A stretch of 64,000 nucleotides of DNA from Gracilimonas tropica DSM 19535 (GTDB lineage: Bacteria; Bacteroidota; Rhodothermia; Balneolales; Balneolaceae), in assembly GCF_000375425.1 (NCBI RefSeq), contig NZ_AQXG01000002.1, positions 1 to 64,000 on the forward strand, read 5' to 3'. Of this stretch, positions 45,205 through 54,636 are shown one piece after another. The notes below the pieces were generated by a model. That model was not told the DNA's origin. It worked only from the letters and a program-made list of their open reading frames with translations, and made no database searches. Both the position numbers and the translations under genes were made by a program. Numbering within the stretch: position 1 is the first letter of the stretch; the number at the start of each line of letters is the position of its first letter.

Positions 45205-45219
45205 AAACTGATTCAATTT

Positions 45220-46305
45220 TCAATCAACCAATAACGGGACTACTTTTTGTTGGTGGCTGATGCTGAAGTGTTGATCCACTGCCAGCGTATCGCCGGGATT
45301 AATGTCTTCATGGTCGATGAGTACATAATCAGAATTCATTGCAACCGGTGTAACGTAAATCCATTCCACCTCTTCATTGTTTAACAGGCGGAAAACTAAG
45401 GTTCGCCCATCGCGTTCCAATAAGGCTTCACGGGGCATGCGGACTTTACTTTTCTGGCTGCGGACAAAAACCCGGCCGTCAACGGTCATGCCGGTTTTTA
45501 ATCCGTACTCACTGTTATCAACTTCTACCAGTACCTGTCCGGTTTTAGTATCGGGATTCACTTCCGGAGATATCGCGATGATCTGACCCCGGTATTCTGT
45601 TCCTTCAGGCCCAAACAGCTCCACTTCCATTCCTTTCTCCAGGTTGTTGATCTCGGATTCCAGTACATCAAAACGGATCCGTACCGTGGCTGCATCTATC
45701 AGGGATGCCAATTCAGTGCCGGCAGATACATACGAACCCACAGAAATAAAACCCTGATTGGTTACAACATCCTGCAATGATAATCTCCCCGAAAACGGAG
45801 CTTTTATGGTCGTATAGCTCAAATTCAATTTTGCGCGGTCGTACGCTACTTCCGCCTCAGCCAATCCGCTGTTGATGCGGATCATTTCATCGTTACTTTC
45901 TCCCGAATAGCCCTCACGCAAGCGCTTGTCAATTTCATATTGATTTTTGGCTTTCAGATAAGCTTGGCGAGCCTGTTCTACCTCATATTCCCATTCATCA
46001 TCCACAAACTGAAGCAGCACTTCCCCTTTATCTACCTGCCGGCCTTCCTCAATGATATGGGATTCCACATAGCCACTTATACGAGGCACGATCTTGGTCT
46101 GCTGAAGCGGCTCCACCACTCCCCGACTTTCGATGTAGAAATTGAGCGGTTTATCATCTACCACATCAAAGACCACTTCCGGGCGGATCTCCACACTGTC
46201 CATATCAGGTACATCAGGTGATTCTTCCTCCGTTTTACAAGCAGTAAACAGGGTTGCTGTGATCAGTATGCAGTAAAGCAGTGGTATATATTTGGGATGT
46301 TTCAT
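45220..46305 (-). CDS. RND efflux periplasmic adaptor (lipoprotein)
   Basis: A 361-residue membrane-fusion protein. The signal ends in a lipobox (LFTAC, Cys23). Then come the barrel-sandwich half (VEPLQQTKIVPRISGYVES, residues 65-90), a short helical hairpin (about 105-150), the second lipoyl half (SYTTIKAPFSGRLSLQDV) and the beta-barrel. It bridges the two RND permeases to an outer-membrane channel. No TolC gene lies in this operon. Confidence 0.9.
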   Translation of the reverse strand: MKHPKYIPLLYCILITATLFTACKTEEESPDVPDMDSVEIRPEVVFDVVDDKPLNFYIESRGVVEPLQQTKIVPRISGYVESHIIEEGRQVDKGEVLLQFVDDEWEYEVEQARQAYLKAKNQYEIDKRLREGYSGESNDEMIRINSGLAEAEVAYDRAKLNLSYTTIKAPFSGRLSLQDVVTNQGFISVGSYVSAGTELASLIDAATVRIRFDVLESEINNLEKGMEVELFGPEGTEYRGQIIAISPEVNPDTKTGQVLVEVDNSEYGLKTGMTVDGRVFVRSQKSKVRMPREALLERDGRTLVFRLLNNEEVEWIYVTPVAMNSDYVLIDHEDINPGDTLAVDQHFSISHQQKVVPLLVD

Positions 46306-46583
46306 AATGTGATATTTATTGATCTCTTCTTGCTTTCACTCTTCAGGAATTAAAAATTCAAAATGAAAATTAGTCTCTCCTTAAGGAGAGTATGGCTTCA
46401 GCCGGGAGAGGTGTTGGTGCCAGGAAGTTATTATCTGACTTCAACCTCATCGCCCCCGGCTTTCACCCTCCGCCCGACTTCACGTTCGCTCAGTCCGGCA
46501 CCTCCCTCAAGGGAGGACTTCTTTTCGGTTACATCTAAAAAATTCATCCTTATCTAATTTCCAATTCAAAATTTTCATACTGT
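46306..46583. other. Intergenic region with repeat copy 2
   Basis: 278 bases between adaptor and permease; most of it is the palindrome-ended repeat at 46373-46524. Nothing else recognised. Confidence 0.55.
46373..46524. repeat. Palindrome-ended interspersed repeat, copy 2
   Basis: Ends with CTCTCCTTAAGGAGAG (left) and CCTCCCTCAAGGGAGG (right), with the inner GAGAGGTGTTGGTGCCA also present in copy 3. The left palindrome has a compensating pair of changes (CTGAGG to TTAAGG), which suggests that the hairpin matters. Confidence 0.7.
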
Positions 46584-49500
46584 TTATCGAGCTGTGCTAC
46601 GTTCTTTGTTGGATGTTCCCTGTTCCATGTTGGCTGTTCCATTCGTCCACTTAAATACAAGCGGGATCAGGTACAACGTCAACATGGTGCTGGTGATCAT
46701 ACCTCCCATAAGGGCAATAGCCAGTGATTGCCGGAGGATGTATCCGTCCCCAAATGGTATCAGCATAGGTATAAGTGCCAGAATTGTGGTCATACTGGTC
46801 ATTACAACCGGTCGAAAACGATTAATACCGGCCTGCTTGATGGCTTCTTCCAGATTCCCGGTTTCATCAAAATAACGGCGCATGAAATCTACTTTCAGGA
46901 TGGAATCGTTGACAGCGATCCCGGTCAGGATCAGGATACCCATAAAAGACAATGCGTTCAGGCTCACCCCGCCGATCCACATGGCAAAGAAGGAACCGAT
47001 CCAGGCAAAAGGAATGGCCAGGATGATGATAAGCGGATACTTCAGGTTTTCGTACTGGATGGCGAGGATCAGGTAGATCAAAAGTACACTGATAAACAGC
47101 AGCCACCCTAATTCTTTCAATAAATTGATGACCTGCAAAGCTGATCCCCGAACCTGAATCTCATAACCCGATTCTTGCATGAACCGATTTACCAATTGCT
47201 GAATCTCGCCTCCATCCCACCACCAATCCATAAACGTAAGATCGGAGTTATAGGTTAAAATGGGAGCCTGGCGAATACGTTCAATTTGCTCCGCTTCCTC
47301 AATGCGACTGATTTCCACGACATCGGTAAGCGGGATGATCTTGTTCTTGATATCAAGGGTGATTTCTTCCGGATTCAGGCTTTGCTCCTTCTCTCCGATC
47401 AGCCGGATGGAAATTTGCTCATCCTGCCGGTTCCAATCGGTGATAAAAGCTCCCCGCGTTAACGATTCCAGGTAACGAATGACTTCATCTTCTGTCAAGT
47501 CAAATGCCAGCATGTTTTCTGACCTGAACTGTATCTGATACGCTTGTATTTGCTGTGGATATTTTAGCCGCAGATTCAGTTCATCATAATGTTGCTTCAT
47601 GAATTTGGCGAACGCTGAAGCAACCCGCTTGCTGAAATTCCGGTCGGTACCAACCACACTAAACTGAACGGGTGCATCCTGCCCTATACCAACTACGCCG
47701 GAAGCATCTTCTTCAATTTTCTGAAAGGTCCAGTTGCTATAAGTATCAGCAATCGCCTCCACGATATCATCTACCTGTTCTGCTTCTTCAAAACCGGACA
47801 CAGGTACTGAGATGGTGAATTTATTCAGTCCTTCGTTGGTAATGGATTTTAGGTTTGTGTTATCGGTATAGCCGCCAAGTGATAAAATATTCGTTCGATC
47901 TGTCCGCTCTGACAGTATGTTTGAGACAGTAACAGATGCTTGCTTGGCAGATCTCAGGGCCGTATTCCCGGGCATGGAAACCAGATATTCTACTTTTGAA
48001 GGTTCGTCTGCCGGCAACACCGCTTTGGGAATGGTCATAAATGCAAAACCCGCACCGGCAAGTAAAACGATGGCAAATAGAACTAATGGAAATGGTTTTT
48101 GAATAACTTTTCCCAGGTTTCGCTCATAAGCCATAACGATAGCATCCAGGCCTGCAGAGACTTTACTGAGCGTTCCTCCTGATTTTGACTTCCTGCTGAT
48201 CTGAGCCACAAAAACGGGAAGGATAAACAGGGCTACCAGTAATGAGGCGATCAAACTGAATGAAAGCGTGGCCGCCAGATCGCGGAAAAAGGCACCTTCA
48301 AATCCGCCCAAAAATATGAGCGGCAAAAATACCGAAATGGTAGTAAACGTAGAAGCGGTAACCGCAAGACTGATTTCCTTTGTTCCTTCTCTTGCGGCTT
48401 CAAACCTTCCCAACCCTTTTTGGCGGTAGCGGCTGATGTTTTCCAACACCACTATGGCATTATCCAACAGCAAACCAATACCGAGTGTCAATCCGCTCAG
48501 GGAAATGATGTTAAGCTGAATATCGAACAGATACATCACCACAAAGGTGAGAAAAATACTGACCGGAATGGAGATGCCAATAGTAAACGGACTTCGCGCG
48601 TCATCCAGGAACAAGAACAACACCAAGAATGCAAGCACGCCCCCGATCAGCAGTGTTTGCAATAAGTTAGAGATCGAATTTTCGATGTAGCTGGCATCTT
48701 CCTGGATTACCTCGATCAGGATATCCGGATTTTGGTCACGAATCTCCGTCAACACATTTTCCAGCGTCTCAAATACCTCTACTGTATTTGAACCATATTC
48801 TTTTTTGATGAGTACATTCAGCACCTCTTCCCCATCCAACAGTGCAAACGATGTGGGATCTGCTTCTGCCATTTTCACTTCGGCCAATTCTTCCAGAAGC
48901 AAAACCCGTCCGCTTGCCAACGAAATGATCGGCGTTTTCCGCAGGTCTTCCAGCGACTCGATCCGGCTTTCGATCTTCAAAGCATAGCGATACCATCCGT
49001 CCCGAAGTTCTCCGGGAGAAGAAAAAAGATTCGCCTCCTGTACAGATTGCTGAATTTGCGACAACGATAACCCATACCGATCTATAAATCGTGGGTTGAA
49101 CTGAATTTGTACTTCGGGTTGAACCTCGCCCACTAACAGTGCCTGGGCAATGCCCTCCTGCTGCTCCAGCCGACGCGTAAATACCTGGTCGGCCCAGCGC
49201 TTCAGTGAAAGTCGATTCGAAAACTGTTGATTGGACACATTGGCCAGCTGCAGGGCGATGGTTGCAATGGGTTCATCCGAAGCAGAAGAGTAGACCAGCT
49301 GGGGTCGTTCAGCCTGATCAGGGAGCATATAGCGCGCCTGATCCAGTTTCTCCCGCACATTCAGGAAAGCGATGTCCATGTCGAACCCCCACTCGAAAGT
49401 GAGGAAGATGAGGCTTTGTCCCTGCCGGGTAAGGGATTCAATTTCCTGTACGCCCCGAACGCCCGAAAGCATACCCTCCAGGGACTCGGTAATACGGAAT

Positions 49501-49664
49501 TCCACTTCCGAAGCAGGTGCCCCGGAGTAGTCGGTTCGTACTAACAGCGTGGGGCGATCAATATCCGGCATCAGTTCAATGGATAAGCGTTCCAATGCAA
49601 TGCCCCCGAAAATGAGCACCGCCAGAACCAAGATCACCGAAGCTATAGGTTTTTTAAGTAGCAA
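46584..49664 (-). CDS. RND multidrug efflux permease (HAE1 type), first permease
   Basis: A 1026-residue RND pump, first gene of the operon with the adaptor and the second permease. Helix 4 reads LGIGLLLDNAIVVLENISR (Asp-Asn instead of Asp-Asp), and helix 10 region reads TGIAVNDSILKVDF. The last residues (NMEQGTSNKERSTAR) come from a low-complexity repeat in the DNA at 46590-46640 and replace a normal C-terminus. Substrate unknown. Confidence 0.9.
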   Translation of the reverse strand: MLLKKPIASVILVLAVLIFGGIALERLSIELMPDIDRPTLLVRTDYSGAPASEVEFRITESLEGMLSGVRGVQEIESLTRQGQSLIFLTFEWGFDMDIAFLNVREKLDQARYMLPDQAERPQLVYSSASDEPIATIALQLANVSNQQFSNRLSLKRWADQVFTRRLEQQEGIAQALLVGEVQPEVQIQFNPRFIDRYGLSLSQIQQSVQEANLFSSPGELRDGWYRYALKIESRIESLEDLRKTPIISLASGRVLLLEELAEVKMAEADPTSFALLDGEEVLNVLIKKEYGSNTVEVFETLENVLTEIRDQNPDILIEVIQEDASYIENSISNLLQTLLIGGVLAFLVLFLFLDDARSPFTIGISIPVSIFLTFVVMYLFDIQLNIISLSGLTLGIGLLLDNAIVVLENISRYRQKGLGRFEAAREGTKEISLAVTASTFTTISVFLPLIFLGGFEGAFFRDLAATLSFSLIASLLVALFILPVFVAQISRKSKSGGTLSKVSAGLDAIVMAYERNLGKVIQKPFPLVLFAIVLLAGAGFAFMTIPKAVLPADEPSKVEYLVSMPGNTALRSAKQASVTVSNILSERTDRTNILSLGGYTDNTNLKSITNEGLNKFTISVPVSGFEEAEQVDDIVEAIADTYSNWTFQKIEEDASGVVGIGQDAPVQFSVVGTDRNFSKRVASAFAKFMKQHYDELNLRLKYPQQIQAYQIQFRSENMLAFDLTEDEVIRYLESLTRGAFITDWNRQDEQISIRLIGEKEQSLNPEEITLDIKNKIIPLTDVVEISRIEEAEQIERIRQAPILTYNSDLTFMDWWWDGGEIQQLVNRFMQESGYEIQVRGSALQVINLLKELGWLLFISVLLIYLILAIQYENLKYPLIIILAIPFAWIGSFFAMWIGGVSLNALSFMGILILTGIAVNDSILKVDFMRRYFDETGNLEEAIKQAGINRFRPVVMTSMTTILALIPMLIPFGDGYILRQSLAIALMGGMITSTMLTLYLIPLVFKWTNGTANMEQGTSNKERSTAR

Positions 49665-49844
49665 ATAGAGAATTTATTAATACTTAGCGGAGGATAGTAA
49701 AATAAAACCAGATATGGAAACTATGGGTTTAGTAGTGGGTATTTTTTAGTTGATGACGAGAAAAGATGAGGAATAGTTTTGATTAGATATTTTTGTTCAG
49801 TTTTCATCAGGATCGGGTGGTTGGGGAGGAGTCATAATTCTTAT

Positions 49845-50423
49845 TCATTTATGAATTGAAGAAAGAAGAGACTCAGCTCTATCATAAAAATGGTTGCTTT
49901 TTGCTTCGTTATCCTTTTCAGCTACATGAATGATTTGGACAACTCCGTTTTTGTCAGTAAAGAGAGCAACCGGATTTCCAAAATCAAAGTCGTTGTTCAA
50001 TAATTTTTCTTGAGGATCAATTGTTGTGTAGGGAAATTCAGCATCGTGTAAGCGCTTTAAAAAAGACTTGTTGTGACTGATTAGATAAGTATTAAAATTA
50101 CCCTCGAATTCTTCATTTAGTTTATTCAAAAGTTCAACTTCATGATCCACGCAATAACCGCATCCATTGTCTGTAAAAAAGACGCTCAATGATAATCCTG
50201 CTGAAGATAGTTCAACTTCAGGATGTACAATTTTAGCTGATCTGTTACCTGCTTGTTCAAAACCCCAGCTTTCAGGTTCATTACCACTAAGAATTTGTTC
50301 ATTTTGTAAATGAACTAACTTATCTATTTGATCTTGCCTAATATGATTAGTGTATAGTAGCCATAAACTAAAAAAAGCGAGAACAATCAGACTAACGAAT
50401 AGGATCTTTGGCTCAAGTTTCAT
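49845..50423 (-). CDS. Membrane-anchored thioredoxin-like protein
   Basis: A 192-residue protein with an N-terminal membrane anchor (residues 7-25) and an extracytoplasmic thioredoxin-like domain with CGYC at Cys88-Cys91, followed by the expected helix. A cis-Pro candidate is in FGNPVALF (about 150). It probably catalyses thiol-disulfide exchange in the periplasm. It is 17 bases downstream of the beta-propeller gene (50441) and in line with a Cys-rich peptide gene (51566), which may be its substrate. Confidence 0.75.
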   Translation of the reverse strand: MKLEPKILFVSLIVLAFFSLWLLYTNHIRQDQIDKLVHLQNEQILSGNEPESWGFEQAGNRSAKIVHPEVELSSAGLSLSVFFTDNGCGYCVDHEVELLNKLNEEFEGNFNTYLISHNKSFLKRLHDAEFPYTTIDPQEKLLNNDFDFGNPVALFTDKNGVVQIIHVAEKDNEAKSNHFYDRAESLLSSIHK

Positions 50424-50440
50424 CTTTGGAAGATTCTGAA

Positions 50441-51496
50441 TTACAATTTGAATTTATACGTCTGCCCATTCTCTAAACTATGTCCTATAAGAACCGCATC
50501 TTCTTCATTTACAAAAAATGAAGACAACGCGATGCCAGAGGGTACTTCATATTGATTTACAGGCTCCCCTTCCCATGAATAAACTTGAATGTAGTAGTCT
50601 GATCCAGCCTCAGTATTATTCTCTGAATACCCCTTACACAATAGATATAGATGTTTTTCAGTAGAAGAAATAAATGTGTAATACTGAATAGCTTCTCCAT
50701 CTTTGAAATCTTCAAGAGGATAATTTTCCAAAATATCTTCTCCCTCTATTTTTAGCTCCTTTACTTGTCTTTTTTCCAGATCCACGATCTCTAAAATTGG
50801 GTTATGTACACTTGCCAACGCTATTTTTGTACGATCCGGAGAAAGAGTAGGCATTTTGGCATTTATATTAATAGCGGGCATTACTTCATACGGAGTGATC
50901 TCAATGTTATTTAATTGAAGAAGCTCATAGGAGTTCTCTTCTATATGAAAGAAAAATACGCCTCTTTTTTCATCTAATCTCTTGTCAAATCGGTCATCAT
51001 AAATTCCTGCAATAAGTTCTTCATTAATAAAAAATGCTTCACGAATCCCAGATAGTTCTTTGGGAAATTCATATTGATCAATTATTTCCAGTTTTCCAGA
51101 CCCAATAGAAGCATCCACATCAACTTTAGACAATAGTAATAGTTGAGAATCATATAGAAATGCATTTCTTTTAAATGTATCATAAATGTGAATAGGATAA
51201 GGTATCTCTTTAGGCCCATTCCCGGTATTACCAAAATTTGCCTTTACCTTTTCATTTTCTAAAACCCAATACAAATTATCTTCTTGTATAGTACTGGCAA
51301 TTATTAATGAGTCTAATTGCTGCAAATAAATTATACCTAACACCTTTTCATTAATTGGAAAAGGCTCTGCTTCCAATTTAATACTGTCTTGAAATTTGGT
51401 TAAAATTTTTTGGTTGCTATCCTCAGACGTATGAGTACATGAGATGAATAAACTGGCAACTATAATTAGTAAAATATTTTTATGAACCATAACCAA
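50441..51496 (-). CDS. 6-bladed beta-propeller lipoprotein
   Basis: A 351-residue lipoprotein with lipobox LFISC (about Cys20). The chain shows the repeated blade pattern of the 6-bladed beta-propeller family, with a block near residues 215-235 (AKMPTLSPDRTKIALASVHN) and later blades. It lies between a Cys-rich peptide gene (51566) and a thioredoxin-like gene (49845), all on the minus strand. A role in sensing, holding or processing the peptide is possible but not shown. Confidence 0.77.
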   Translation of the reverse strand: MVMVHKNILLIIVASLFISCTHTSEDSNQKILTKFQDSIKLEAEPFPINEKVLGIIYLQQLDSLIIASTIQEDNLYWVLENEKVKANFGNTGNGPKEIPYPIHIYDTFKRNAFLYDSQLLLLSKVDVDASIGSGKLEIIDQYEFPKELSGIREAFFINEELIAGIYDDRFDKRLDEKRGVFFFHIEENSYELLQLNNIEITPYEVMPAININAKMPTLSPDRTKIALASVHNPILEIVDLEKRQVKELKIEGEDILENYPLEDFKDGEAIQYYTFISSTEKHLYLLCKGYSENNTEAGSDYYIQVYSWEGEPVNQYEVPSGIALSSFFVNEEDAVLIGHSLENGQTYKFKL

Positions 51497-51565
51497 AAGA
51501 GTTAAGTTAAAAAAATTAAGCGTTTATGGATACCCATAAACGCTATTTAGAACCTTTTATACCTA

Positions 51566-51823
51566 TTAAGGAATACAAGTTGACTCTGTACCTATACCTC
51601 TTCTGAAGTTTCTGTTATTGCATGTCGAGCAATCAGTATATGAATAAGCTAAGTTAATCTTTGAAGATGAATGACATGCGATTTCAGGCTCTATGTGAGC
51701 ATTAGCCTCCTGGGTTTTGATCATCACTTCTGTTTCATTTAATGTGTTTCCCGTTATAACCACATTTAACGATAATATTGACAAAAGTAATGTTATCCCG
51801 AAAAATTTAAATATTGTTTTCAT
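51566..51823 (-). CDS. Small Cys-rich secreted peptide (NVEALA-like)
   Basis: An 85-residue precursor with a signal peptide (about residues 1-25), a middle segment with TQEANAH similar in place to the NVEALA segment of small Bacteroidota exported peptides, and a C-terminal part with four Cys (50, 65, 68 and 83), including CSTC. No further family match is claimed. The neighbouring beta-propeller lipoprotein and CxxC thioredoxin-like gene suggest disulfide formation or exchange. Confidence 0.62.
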   Translation of the reverse strand: MKTIFKFFGITLLLSILSLNVVITGNTLNETEVMIKTQEANAHIEPEIACHSSSKINLAYSYTDCSTCNNRNFRRGIGTESTCIP

Positions 51824-51921
51824 AGCATAATGTATTTGTTAAAGTTGACGGATTTAATTTTCTTAAACATCTTAAATAAATCAAGAACATTTACTTACTA
51901 CTTTTACTTGCCATTTTTCTA

Positions 51922-52770
51922 TCACTTTAATTCTCTCCCGACGAAATAGAAACATAGCTCAACACCATCTAAAAGCTTTAAAAAACTGCCATTCACATTT
52001 TTAGAATTTACGCCCTTTCTTATATAAAATCCTTTAGCTTTAAACCAAACTGGTACATATTTAAATAGTATTCCTCGATCATTTTTATTTAAATCTACAT
52101 CTATATTTTCTAATGTTAGTAATACATCCTGTTCTATCAATAATTGGTAAGGTGTTAGGTCCACTGTAACAATACCCTCTTCCTGAGAGCTTTCAAGCAA
52201 TACATTTTCTTTCAAAAGATTATCTCCGATTTCCCCATTATTAAACTCATATATATTGACCCGGAATATCATACTGTCCCCACTGACTCTGGTAATATTA
52301 AAGTTTGCACTTTTCAGATATGTAGGTTGCTTAATTCTAATGTGAGCTCCTATCTCATCACCAGGACTATTCCCCATTAAGTTTGTTTCTCCCTGGGGTA
52401 TTCCTTTCTTCTTGCCAAATATTTTATCTCTCCCCCTGGCCTTATCCACTACATCAAAAGTTTTCAATTCATAGGATTTTGGATTAAGCTTTACTATTGG
52501 TTCTTTTAACAAACCTGAAATAGAATATTTCACCGATTCAAATCCTAATGCAGAAAACAACACCGAATCGGCTTTATCTTTCGATACTTTTAACGCAAAT
52601 TTGCCTTTTTCATCACTAACCGTACCTATTCCGAGTTCTACTATTCCAATATTTACATAAGCCAAAGGTGATTCCGTTGTTTTGTCAATTATCTGACCTT
52701 CAAGTTTTTGAGCATTACCATTGTGAATATTCATTAGCAAAACAGTTGATAAAACGATCAAATATTTCAT
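51922..52770 (-). CDS. Secreted protein with carboxypeptidase-regulatory-like domain
   Basis: A 282-residue protein. The start ATG at 52768-52770 gives a clean signal peptide (MKYLIVLSTVLLMNI, cleavage before QKLEG); the longer frame would overlap the next gene. Residues about 21-95 form a CarboxypepD_reg-like beta-sandwich (GQIIDKTTESPLAYVNIGI, then GTVSDEKGKFAL and FSALGFESVKYSI), the domain at the start of many TonB-dependent receptors. The rest is beta-rich and unknown; no receptor barrel follows, so it is a free-standing member. Confidence 0.75.
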   Translation of the reverse strand: MKYLIVLSTVLLMNIHNGNAQKLEGQIIDKTTESPLAYVNIGIVELGIGTVSDEKGKFALKVSKDKADSVLFSALGFESVKYSISGLLKEPIVKLNPKSYELKTFDVVDKARGRDKIFGKKKGIPQGETNLMGNSPGDEIGAHIRIKQPTYLKSANFNITRVSGDSMIFRVNIYEFNNGEIGDNLLKENVLLESSQEEGIVTVDLTPYQLLIEQDVLLTLENIDVDLNKNDRGILFKYVPVWFKAKGFYIRKGVNSKNVNGSFLKLLDGVELCFYFVGRELK

Positions 52771-52802
52771 AACTAAAGTCTTAGTAATTAGAGAGTTTAA
52801 CT

Positions 52803-53192
52803 TTATAAATTTTTCCATTCATTGGGGTATTTCCGTGTATGCCTCTTTATATATTTACTTAAATCAGTTTCATCTCCAATCCCGAGTTCAAGTCCCAATT
52901 CAAAACAGCTTATTTCCGGAAATTCCCTAATCAACTCATGGAATTTCTCTATCCGCAACTCCACCAATTTGGGTTTTGGAGGAACCCCGTAATACTTCTT
53001 AAACTTCCTCGAAAAATACTTCGGGCACTTATAACCCATCTTCTGCGCCCACTCGGTTACCGTTCGTATTTCTTTTAAATTCTCCCGTGCTACAGATAGC
53101 GCCATTTCCATAGGTACTTTCATATCAAAAGGATCTTGAGTTATAATTTTTAAATTCAGGTTCTGATCATTGCCAAATAAACCTGCACTCAA
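52803..53192 (-). CDS. AraC-type helix-turn-helix DNA-binding protein, domain only
   Basis: A 129-residue protein that is little more than an AraC C-terminal domain: WAQKMGYKCPKYFSRKFKKYYGVPPK is the first helix-turn-helix, and LGLELGIGDETDLSKYIKRHTRKYP the second. The usual ligand-binding N-terminal domain is missing, either by design or through truncation. It is 33 bases upstream of the CarboxypepD-like gene on the same strand. Confidence 0.7.
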   Translation of the reverse strand: MSAGLFGNDQNLNLKIITQDPFDMKVPMEMALSVARENLKEIRTVTEWAQKMGYKCPKYFSRKFKKYYGVPPKPKLVELRIEKFHELIREFPEISCFELGLELGIGDETDLSKYIKRHTRKYPNEWKNL

Positions 53193-53386
53193 AATGTCCT
53201 TCCAATGGAGGAATAGAACTCACCCCAAAGCGTTTCAACGCTCACTGTCTTATACAGCTGATGAAACCAAGAGTATTTGGACGAGCAATTGTTACATCTC
53301 TAAGATTAATTATTTTTAACATTTACGTTTTTACTAATTATACCCTCTTCCCTTGCTTCAATTATATAGCGAAAAGGATAAACGTA

Positions 53387-54586
53387 TCAAACAAGCAGAA
53401 AGGCGAGTAACCCTACCACATTGATGGCGATAAATACCCTAACGGCAATGGCCTTTATTTTTCCGCCGCCTTCCATGCTCATCATTTTCATGGAGTGGTT
53501 TTTGAGATAGCTTTTATTCTGCCAAACCAGCCAGCCAGCGACCCAAACAAATACGAGGTTCATCCAAAACGTATAATCGATCTTGAATTGGGTGATCTCC
53601 GAAACCACGCGCTGACTTTCCGGAGTAATTCCCAATAGCCCGAATAAACCATTCATCAACAAAGCGGTAATTACAATACTTACAAACATGATCCCGGCAA
53701 TGTAAAGCGCCAATCTCCATCCATAATATTTGGCATTGATATGCACCAGCGGCGGCACCATCAGGTCGGAATAGATAAAGCCCATGATACCGGCAAAAAG
53801 CACCCCGTTTTCATTCAATACCGTGGCTAGCGGGATATTCCCCATGGAGCCGATAAACGTGGCGGCAGCTACAAATGGAGCTACCAAAGCATTCTCTAAC
53901 GTCACCAACCATTCAGGAATACCGGAAGCATTCACCAGAAAAAGTTCACTCCAAAAAGATTCAGGTACTAATACGGCCACAAAACCGGCGATGGTAAACC
54001 CGATGAGAATATCTTCCCAAGCCATTTTCCAGTCGTTGACGAATTTATGTCCGACCAGCTGCCAGCCTTCTTTACTCTTGATGCGTTTCTTCCAGTCGAA
54101 ATCTTCTTCCAGGCCGTCGCCTTCCGATTCTACCTTGTCACGAGCCGCTTCCATCCAGCTTTTGGGATAGGTTAGTTTAATGAGGACACTGCTGATAGCG
54201 ATCAGCACTAATCCCCCGATGATCTCGGCTGCCAAAAACTGCCATCCCAGAAAAATAAGGATCAGAATCCCCAATTCGATCACCAGGTTGGTAGAGGCAA
54301 ACATAAAGGCTACACCGGCTATAAAATGGGCCCCCTTTTTGATGAGTGCGCGGGCGGCTGCCAGTGCAGCAAATGAACAGGATGAAGATGCCGCTCCAAA
54401 AAGTGTGGATAAAGAAACACTTTTGATACCTCCATCGCCCATATACTTTGTCAGTTTCCCTTTGGGCACGAAGGCTTGTATCATCCCCGATACAAAATAT
54501 CCGAGCACAAATGCCCACCCCGATTTCCAGAAGAAACCAAGAGCTGTTTTGGTTGATTCGCCATACAATGCTATAAATTCATTCAT
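53387..54586 (-). CDS. Permease of the DUF318/ArsP-like family
   Basis: A 399-residue protein with about 8-10 membrane helices and the signature GAASSSCSFAALAAARALIKKGAHF (residues 65-89), with a Cys in a Ser-rich helix, plus FIGSMGNIPLATVLNENGVLF in the second half. This family contains permeases linked to metal or metalloid export (ArsP is the characterised branch). Its place at the head of a copper/heavy-metal gene set supports a metal role; the substrate is not established. Confidence 0.75.
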   Translation of the reverse strand: MNEFIALYGESTKTALGFFWKSGWAFVLGYFVSGMIQAFVPKGKLTKYMGDGGIKSVSLSTLFGAASSSCSFAALAAARALIKKGAHFIAGVAFMFASTNLVIELGILILIFLGWQFLAAEIIGGLVLIAISSVLIKLTYPKSWMEAARDKVESEGDGLEEDFDWKKRIKSKEGWQLVGHKFVNDWKMAWEDILIGFTIAGFVAVLVPESFWSELFLVNASGIPEWLVTLENALVAPFVAAATFIGSMGNIPLATVLNENGVLFAGIMGFIYSDLMVPPLVHINAKYYGWRLALYIAGIMFVSIVITALLMNGLFGLLGITPESQRVVSEITQFKIDYTFWMNLVFVWVAGWLVWQNKSYLKNHSMKMMSMEGGGKIKAIAVRVFIAINVVGLLAFLLV

Positions 54587-54636
54587 AATGAATTTGAAGG
54601 TTTGTAATTAGAATTAGCATGCCTTGTTTGTGACAA

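Larger units (their letters stand above)
44834..45219. other. Intergenic region with two repeat families
   Basis: 386 bases between the second permease and the adaptor. It holds a palindrome-ended repeat (44957-45128) and, on both sides of it, a short hairpin repeat (44866-44898 and 45174-45204). No ORF or promoter is recognised. Confidence 0.6.
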
